Below, piece after piece: positions 58,719 through 64,000 of a stretch of DNA of 64,000 nt. The first letter of the stretch is position 1; every line of letters starts with the position of its first letter. The position numbers and the translations under genes were made by a program. Origin of the DNA: Verrucomicrobiaceae bacterium (lineage in GTDB: Bacteria; Verrucomicrobiota; Verrucomicrobiia; Verrucomicrobiales; Verrucomicrobiaceae). The stretch lies in contig JAIYDW010000131.1 in assembly GCA_027487315.1 (NCBI GenBank), forward strand, positions 1-64,000, given 5' to 3'. The notes beneath the pieces are model-generated. The model did not search any database and was not told where the DNA came from. It saw only the letters and a program-made list of their open reading frames with translations.

Positions 58719-59636
58719 TTAGAAGCGGAAGCTGACGTCGAAGGTGAAGCGGTCGTCGAAGAGGCCGGTGGGTTCGACGACGGCTTTTTCGTAGGCGACG
58801 CCGAGGTCGACGTTTTTCATGACGCGGAAGCGGAGGCCGGCTCCGACGGTGGCTTGGGTGACGCCGGCGGAGTTGGAGCTGCCGAAGTTGAAGAAGTCGT
58901 AGCCTTCGGTGTTGAGGGGGATGTTGTTGCCGCTATCGACGACGGTCCAGCCGTTGGCGAAGACGAAGGGGATGAACCAGTTGCAGAAGAAGTAGTCGAC
59001 CTGGAGGGAGTAGTGGAAGGAGGAGCTTTGGGTGGCGCCGTCGTTGGGGAGGCGGAAGCCGGCGTTGCCGGTGATGTGGAGGTCGCCGAAGCCTTTGGCG
59101 GCGGAGAGGAAGAAGTTCCATTCGCCATTGCCGCGGCCGTGGAAGATGTCTTTGTCGCCGGACGGGATGATGAATCCGATGCCGGGGGTGAGGATGAACT
59201 GGTTGGCTTCGTCGTCGATGAGGGCGTATTTGACGCCAAAACCGAGGTCAGCCCAGCCGCCGAAGCTTTCGCCGAAGTCGGGTTTGACTTCGATGTAGCC
59301 GCCTTGATTGAGGAAGACGCCGAGGCGGTCGGTGACGGCGTAGCGGACTTGGACGCCGGCGGCGTGGGCGACGCCCGGGCCGGTGATAAAGCTGCTATCG
59401 ATGTTATGGAGGGCGTAAACGGGACGGATTTCGGTGCGGATGACAGGATCCTCGAAGTTCACGAAATTGGCGACTGGAGAGATGGTGTGCTCTTTCCAGG
59501 TAGCGGCCTCGATGGGTGCCGTGGAGGGGGACTTGGCGAGAGGGGAGCTAGTGCCTGCCTGGAGGGCAGGGGAGAGGAGGGTCAGGATCAGGGGAAATCC
59601 GGACTTGAGGAGGGTGATGGGAGAGATGATTTTCAT
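58719..59636 (-). CDS. Outer-membrane beta-barrel-like protein
   Basis: 305 residues with signal peptide ending at SPALQAG. The body alternates short amphipathic strands (VQVRYAVTDRLGVFLNQGGYI, LGFGVKYALIDDE, WNFFLSAAKGFGDLHITG) and ends in Phe (FTFDVSFRF), as outer-membrane barrels do. Function unknown. Between a strong terminator and a candidate promoter at 59679-59709, so it forms its own transcript. Confidence 0.78.
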   Translation of the reverse strand: MKIISPITLLKSGFPLILTLLSPALQAGTSSPLAKSPSTAPIEAATWKEHTISPVANFVNFEDPVIRTEIRPVYALHNIDSSFITGPGVAHAAGVQVRYAVTDRLGVFLNQGGYIEVKPDFGESFGGWADLGFGVKYALIDDEANQFILTPGIGFIIPSGDKDIFHGRGNGEWNFFLSAAKGFGDLHITGNAGFRLPNDGATQSSSFHYSLQVDYFFCNWFIPFVFANGWTVVDSGNNIPLNTEGYDFFNFGSSNSAGVTQATVGAGLRFRVMKNVDLGVAYEKAVVEPTGLFDDRFTFDVSFRF

Positions 59637-59678
59637 GGCTGTATGGGTGAGCCATTGAAATTATATTAAACACAATAA

Positions 59679-59709
59679 ATTGTAAAGAGAAAATATTCGG
59701 ATCTGTCAA
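59679..59709 (-). promoter_or_regulatory. Candidate promoter of the beta-barrel gene
   Basis: Read on the minus strand: perfect -35 TTGACA (59704-59709), 19-bp spacer, TACAAT (59679-59684); TTTACA with 17 bp is an alternative -10. The start of transcription would be ~35 bp before ATG 59636. Confidence 0.45.
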
Positions 59710-59893
59710 TTGTCTGGTCTTTAGTGGAAATAGCTGAGTGGGACCGGTGAGCGGAGTGCAAGTGTCTCGTTATGAGGGAATTAAGGGGAGGTTGAAAATA
59801 AGGTGCAGGGCGAGTTGGCGAATTGCTTGGGGCGAGTTGTTTCGCAATTGTCAGAAATGAGTATCAAAATATCAACCAAACCAGATATTTTTT

Positions 59894-59921
59894 TTGCATT
59901 TTATTTGGATTTACGTATATT
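59894..59921 (+). promoter_or_regulatory. Candidate promoter of the methyltransferase gene
   Basis: TTGCAT, 16 bp, TATATT in an AT-rich stretch; the leader to ATG 60092 would be ~165 nt. A weak to moderate match. Confidence 0.3.
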
Positions 59922-60091
59922 TAGTGATCAATGAGTGGCTGGGCGGCAAAACTTCGCCTCAAAGCTTCTCGCTTCCCATCAAGTTATCATTATTAGATCG
60001 CAGATTTGACAGACGATACTCGAACGCTCCGCTTGTCCCGATGCGGGATGCGTCTCAAACCCAATCACTCCCTTAACGCGCTTCACTCCCT

Positions 60092-61036
60092 ATGATCTCC
60101 GAACTCCAGCAGCAGTCCTTGGTTGATTTTGATCGGTCAGCCACGTTATCAGGATTTCAGCAAGCGTTGGAGGCGATGATTCGCCGGGGAGGGCCGATGC
60201 CGCAGGAGTATGGGGAGTTGAACCGGGCGATACGGCGTTTGGCGGACGAGGTGCGGGTGGGGAATGTGGCGGCCCAGGAGGTGAAGAGTTTGGTGCGGTC
60301 CGCGACGGAGAATCATTTTCGGGGAACAATGCAGGCGGAGTCGGTTTTGAAGAAGCATGGGTACAGCGGCGATTTTGAGATCATTGATGACATTTACCGG
60401 ATGCGGATTTCGCCGGAGCCGCATTTGAGGCGGTGGGATTTGTTTTTTCACGCGCAGCCGGCGCCGTGCGCGGTGAGGAACCGGAAGGCGTATTTTCATC
60501 AACTGCTGCGGGATTTGACGGCGCGCCAGCCAGGAAAGCCGCTGCGGGTGTTGAACATTGCGAGCGGACCGGCGCGGGATTTGAGGGAGTGGTTTGATGC
60601 GAATCCGGAATCGGAGATACGGTTTGATTGCATCGAGCTGGATCCGACGGCGATTGCGCATGCGACGGCGGTTTGTGCGGCGTATGGGAATCGGATCACT
60701 TTTCACCATCAGAATGCGCTGAAGTTTGTGCCGGTGGAGAAGTATGATCTGATTTGGTCGGCGGGATTGTTTGATTACCTGACGGATCGGCTTTTCACGC
60801 GATTGGTGAGGTCATTGATGCCGTTTGTGAATGTGGGAGGGGAAGTGGTGGTGGGGAATTTTTCCGAGTTTAATGCGAGTCGGGATTACATGGAATTGAT
60901 GGGGGACTGGTATTTGGAGCACCGGAGCGAGGGGCGGTTGAGGGAATTGGCGATGAAGGCGGGTGCGGCTGCGGAGAAGGTGGAAGTGAAGTGGGAGCCG
61001 GAGGGGGTGAATCTGTTTGTGCACGTTGCGGTTTGA
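60092..61036 (+). CDS. SAM-dependent methyltransferase with N-terminal helical domain
   Basis: 314 residues. The first ~120 are helical and of unknown function (SLVRSATENHF, DDIYRMRISPEPHL). The class I methyltransferase core follows: motif I LNIASGPARDL at ~154-164, acidic end FDCIELDP, then YDLIWSAGLFDYLTD. It resembles the PhcB-like group that makes 3-hydroxy fatty acid methyl esters, a signalling molecule, but no phc genes are near. The gap upstream is unusually AT-rich. Confidence 0.83.
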   Translation: MISELQQQSLVDFDRSATLSGFQQALEAMIRRGGPMPQEYGELNRAIRRLADEVRVGNVAAQEVKSLVRSATENHFRGTMQAESVLKKHGYSGDFEIIDDIYRMRISPEPHLRRWDLFFHAQPAPCAVRNRKAYFHQLLRDLTARQPGKPLRVLNIASGPARDLREWFDANPESEIRFDCIELDPTAIAHATAVCAAYGNRITFHHQNALKFVPVEKYDLIWSAGLFDYLTDRLFTRLVRSLMPFVNVGGEVVVGNFSEFNASRDYMELMGDWYLEHRSEGRLRELAMKAGAAAEKVEVKWEPEGVNLFVHVAV

Positions 61037-61105
61037 TCCGGTTTGGAGTGGGGCAGGTAAAGTTTGGCTTTCAATGGATGGGGTCACTTGCCATGATCTG
61101 CGGCC

Positions 61106-62470
61106 ATGAATGCCAGTGAAAATCCGTATGTCGTTACCAATGAGAAGGTGCTTGAGCCGCCAGTTCACTGGTGGGAGAGGCTGAAGTTTTTGGGGCCAGG
61201 ATTGATTTTGACGGCTTCGATTGTGGGCAGTGGGGAGTTGATCACGACGACATTGCTGGGGGCGCAGGCGGGGTTTGTGTGTTTTTGGGTGATCATCGTG
61301 AGCTGTCTGGTGAAGGTGGCGGTGCAGGTGGAGTTCGGGAAGAACGCGATCTACACGGGGCGATCGACGATGTTGGCGCTGAACGGGCTGCCGGGGCCGA
61401 AGTTTGGGAAGGCGAATTGGTCGATCTGGCTGTGGCTGGTGCTGATGCTGCCGAAGATGCTGCAGGTGGGGGGAATCGTGGGAAGTGTGGCGATGGTGTG
61501 CAAAGAGGTGTGGCCGGAGATGGTGACGACGTGGATGGTGTGGCCGGTGGCGGTGACGGCGTCGGTGCTGGTGTGGAAGGGGGGCTACAGTTTGATCGAG
61601 CGGGTGTGTGTGGTTTTGATTTGCCTTTTCACGCTGTTCACGGTGGCGTCGCTGGTGTCGGTGCAATTCACGACGTATGCGTTTTCATGGGCGGAGGTGA
61701 GGAGTGGGCTGACGTTCACGCTGCCGCCGGCGGCGATGATGGTGGCGCTGGGGGCGTTTGGGATCACGGGGATCGGGGGGGACGAGATCATGGCCTACAA
61801 TTATTGGTTGATTGAAAAGGGCTATGCGAGTCACACGGGGCCGAGGCAGGATAGCGAGGCGTGGCGGCGGCGGGCGGCGGGGTGGATGCGGGTGATGCAG
61901 TGGGATGCGATGGTGTCGATGTTTATTTACACGCTGGTGACGGTGGTGTTTTACCTACTGGGGGCGGCGGTGCTGAATCGGCAGGGGTTGGTGCCGAAGG
62001 ATGAAGAACTGATCAAGACGCTGTCGTTCATGTACACCGAGTCGCTGGGGGCGTGGGCGAGCGGGGTGTTTTTGGCGGGGGCGTTCGTGGTGCTGTATTC
62101 GACGGTGATTGCGGCGCTGGCGGCTTGGACGCGGATGTTTTCGGATGCGTTTGCGCAGATTGGGCTGCTGGATTTTCGCAATGCGGCGCAGAGGAACCGG
62201 CTGATTACGATTTTGGCGTTTGTGTTGCCGCTGTGCTGGGTGGTGGCGTTTTTGTTTTACCAGGACCCGGCTTTTATGGTGGTGGTCGGGGGGTTGGTGA
62301 CGGTGGTGATCCTCTTTATCGTGGCGTTTGCGGCGGCGTGGTTTCGCTACAAGGAGTTGCCGCCGGAGTTCAAGCCGGGGAAGCTCTATGATGCGTGGCT
62401 TTGGCTGAGCATCCTTTCGATCAGCCTGGTGGGGATTTACGCCGGGGCGAAGGCGTTTGGGGTGCTATGA
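61106..62470 (+). CDS. Nramp-family divalent cation transporter
   Basis: 454 residues with ~11 membrane helices. The first helix starts at GPGLILTASIVGSGELITT, where classic Nramp proteins have DPGN, and the sixth has ALGAFGITGIGGDEIMAYNY in place of the MPH motif. Both metal-binding signatures are thus changed, as in Nramp-related proteins with other ions such as Mg. Transport in the inner membrane driven by ion gradient (family knowledge). Its stop codon directly abuts the stop of galE, with no base between. Confidence 0.87.
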   Translation: MNASENPYVVTNEKVLEPPVHWWERLKFLGPGLILTASIVGSGELITTTLLGAQAGFVCFWVIIVSCLVKVAVQVEFGKNAIYTGRSTMLALNGLPGPKFGKANWSIWLWLVLMLPKMLQVGGIVGSVAMVCKEVWPEMVTTWMVWPVAVTASVLVWKGGYSLIERVCVVLICLFTLFTVASLVSVQFTTYAFSWAEVRSGLTFTLPPAAMMVALGAFGITGIGGDEIMAYNYWLIEKGYASHTGPRQDSEAWRRRAAGWMRVMQWDAMVSMFIYTLVTVVFYLLGAAVLNRQGLVPKDEELIKTLSFMYTESLGAWASGVFLAGAFVVLYSTVIAALAAWTRMFSDAFAQIGLLDFRNAAQRNRLITILAFVLPLCWVVAFLFYQDPAFMVVVGGLVTVVILFIVAFAAAWFRYKELPPEFKPGKLYDAWLWLSILSISLVGIYAGAKAFGVL

Positions 62471-63475
62471 TTACTTGGTGTAATGGCCCTTGTGGGGCTG
62501 GCACATCCAGTTCCAGGCGGATTGGATGTGGGCGTGGGGGTCTTTGTGCTGGGCTTCCCAGCCGAGGACGGCTTTGGCTTTGGCGGGGTTGCAGATGAGT
62601 TCGGGGGGGTCGCCGGCGCGGCGGGGGCCGTAGCTGACGGGGACGGTTTTGCCGGTGACTTTTTCGGCGGTGGCGATGATTTCTTTGACGGAGAAGCCGC
62701 GGCCGGTGCCGAGGTTGACGGCGGTGCTTTCGCCGCCGTTGCGGAGGTGGGTGAGGGCGAGGGCGTGGGCGGCGGCGAGGTCGTTGACGTGGATGTAGTC
62801 GCGGATGCAGGTGCCGTCGGGGGTGGCGTAGTCGGTGCCGAAGACGGTGATGGTGTCGATGTCGCCCCGGATGGCCATGAGGATGCGGGGGATAAGGTGG
62901 GTTTCGGGGTCGTGGTCTTCGCCGATGCGGCCGTCGAGGTCACAGCCGCTGGCGTTGAAGTAGCGGAGGAAGACGGACTGGAGGCCGAAGGCGGTTTCGC
63001 AGTCGCGGAGGACGCGTTCGAGCATGAGTTTGCTGGCGCCGTAGGGGTTGACGGGGTTTTGCGGGTGGGATTCGTCCATGGGCATGGCGACGGGGTTGCC
63101 GTAGGTGGCGCAGGTGGAGGAGAAGATGAAGCGTTTGCAGGCGTGCTTTTGCATGGCTTCGAGGAGAGTGAGGGGTCCGGAGACGTTGTTGCGGTAGTAT
63201 TTGAGGGGGTCTTCGACGGATTCGCCGACGTAGCAGTAGGCGGCGAAGTGGAGGACGGCTTCGGGTTGGTGCTGGGTGAAGATTTGGTCGAGGAGGGCGG
63301 CGTCATTGAGGTCGCCCTGGACGAAGGTGATGCGGTCGTGGGGGAGGGCGTCGAGGTGGCCGTAGACGAGGTTGTCGAGGACGACGATGGATTCACCGAG
63401 GCTGAGGAGGTGCTGGACGGTGTGGGAGCCGATGTAGCCGGCGCCGCCGGTGACGAGGAGAGGGGGACGTGACAT
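62471..63475 (-). CDS. galE: UDP-glucose 4-epimerase
   Basis: 334 residues from ATG 63475; an upstream ATG would add odd residues. NAD-binding VTGGAGYIGSHTV at the N-terminus, VLDNLVYGH, FAAYCYVGESVEDP, the catalytic Ser of FSSTCATYG and Tyr-x3-Lys in YGASK, NLGTGRGFSVKE and YGPRRAGDP near the end. Interconverts UDP-glucose and UDP-galactose, supplying sugars for envelope glycans. Typical length. Confidence 0.94.
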   Translation of the reverse strand: MSRPPLLVTGGAGYIGSHTVQHLLSLGESIVVLDNLVYGHLDALPHDRITFVQGDLNDAALLDQIFTQHQPEAVLHFAAYCYVGESVEDPLKYYRNNVSGPLTLLEAMQKHACKRFIFSSTCATYGNPVAMPMDESHPQNPVNPYGASKLMLERVLRDCETAFGLQSVFLRYFNASGCDLDGRIGEDHDPETHLIPRILMAIRGDIDTITVFGTDYATPDGTCIRDYIHVNDLAAAHALALTHLRNGGESTAVNLGTGRGFSVKEIIATAEKVTGKTVPVSYGPRRAGDPPELICNPAKAKAVLGWEAQHKDPHAHIQSAWNWMCQPHKGHYTK

Positions 63476-63638
63476 GGGAGGGGAGGGTTGGTTGAGAAGG
63501 ACAGGTAGCTTGTTTTGAGAGAGGAGAGAGTAGAAAATTGAGGGAGGGTGCAATTTGTTGTGGTGGTGACTTGACCGGGGGGGAAGGCGTGGGCAAAGCT
63601 TGGGGCCTGATTTTCAATCCCTAGAACCTGATTTGTTT

Positions 63639-64000
63639 ATGAGCCGGAAAATTCGTTATGGTATGATTGGCGGAGGCCGTGGTGCCTTCATTGGTGGTGT
63701 GCATCGCATTGCTGCGGCGATTGATCAGCAGACGGAGTTGGTGTGCGGTGCGTTTTCGTCCAATCCCCAGAAGTCGAAGGACAGCGGGGCGGATTTGTTT
63801 CTGCCGGCTGAGCGGTGTTACGGAACCTTTGAGGAGATGATTCAGGCGGAGGCGGCTTTGCCAGCGGACAAGCGGATGGATTTTGTTTCGATTGTGACGC
63901 CGAATCACATGCACTTTCCTGCGGCGAAGTTGGCTTTGGAGAGTGGGTTTCATGTGTTGTCCGACAAGCCGGCGACTTTTAACTTGGCGCAGGCGAAGGA
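63639..64000 (+). CDS. Gfo/Idh/MocA-family oxidoreductase, 5' part
   Basis: 120 codons of the N-terminal NAD(P)-binding domain, cut by the window end. RYGMIGGGRGAFIGGVHR is the Rossmann loop and SIVTPNHMHFPAAKLALESG plus HVLSDKPAT (the EKP-like motif, here DKP) are family marks. Members oxidise or reduce sugars and inositols. Starts at ATG 63639, divergent from galE. Confidence 0.88.
   Translation, partial: MSRKIRYGMIGGGRGAFIGGVHRIAAAIDQQTELVCGAFSSNPQKSKDSGADLFLPAERCYGTFEEMIQAEAALPADKRMDFVSIVTPNHMHFPAAKLALESGFHVLSDKPATFNLAQAK

Larger units (their letters stand above)
59637..60091. other. AT-rich divergent intergenic region
   Basis: 455 bp with no supported gene between the barrel gene and the methyltransferase gene. 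Much richer in A and T than the flanks, with candidate promoters for both directions. A run of eight T at 59888-59895 is also present. Nothing else was recognised. Confidence 0.5.

Noticed and set aside
62483-63472. A 329-codon open frame opposite galE
   Set aside because: Same G-rich shadow effect; galE is unmistakable on the other strand.

Overview
The window looks like chromosomal DNA of a Gram-negative, polysaccharide-degrading bacterium of the Verrucomicrobiota (inferred, no rRNA present). The clues are the number of secreted sialidase-like, esterase, beta-helix, ThuA, sulfatase and DUF1080-like proteins, Tat-type and Sec-type signal peptides, a GntR/LacI hybrid regulator, GC-rich coding sequence with weak Shine-Dalgarno sites, and intergenic heptamer and CACGAA repeats. 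The species cannot be named from the sequence.

Layout. 1-11 kb is mainly housekeeping: the end of a D-threonine aldolase-like gene, malQ, gmk, a DUF3298 protein, pyk, a lipoprotein, an endonuclease/exonuclease/phosphatase-fold protein, a GntR/LacI-type regulator and an RhlE-type helicase. 11.1-34.5 kb is a one-direction catabolic cluster of 16 genes: an N-acetylneuraminate lyase family gene, an RraA-family gene, four sialidase-like genes (two in tandem, one fused to an FAD oxidoreductase, one with an N-terminal LamG-like domain), a free FAD oxidoreductase, a frameshifted hydrolase, a sialate O-acetylesterase, two further alpha/beta hydrolases, a sugar epimerase-like TIM barrel, ThuA, two beta-helix proteins and a NagA-like deacetylase. 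A perfect 19-bp palindrome stands before its first gene. The cluster has no recognisable nanE, nanK, nagB or transporter.

34.5-51 kb has strong G-over-C bias on the + strand. It holds a GH128-like hydrolase, a propeller-like secreted protein, a transglutaminase-like protein, a HUMPS-family decarboxylase/synthase divergent from a PAS-AraC regulator, two sulfatases, an HNH nuclease pair, pdxH, hpt, moaD, a second ThuA and a two-component system. Two related ~170-bp elements with terminal inverted repeats lie between genes here; each ends exactly in the stop codon of its upstream gene. Several 7-bp tandem arrays also occur.

51-55 kb is a lower-GC accessory island with two orphan genes, an IS1-like transposase and a two-gene unit ending in a PIN-domain protein. 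It borders a small conserved gene broken by one in-frame stop. 55-64 kb returns to ordinary genes: a GT2 glycosyltransferase, a VOC protein, a rhodanese with SufE, an outer-membrane-like beta-barrel, a methyltransferase, an Nramp-family transporter, galE and the start of a Gfo/Idh/MocA oxidoreductase.

How the genes work together (inference). The 11-34 kb genes would deacetylate and trim sialylated or related acidic glycans outside the cell or in the periplasm, oxidise or rearrange the released sugars, and split a ulosonic acid into pyruvate and an acylamino sugar, which the NagA-like enzyme could deacetylate. Replacements of key residues in one sialidase and in the NagA-like enzyme suggest that the substrate is not plain Neu5Ac.
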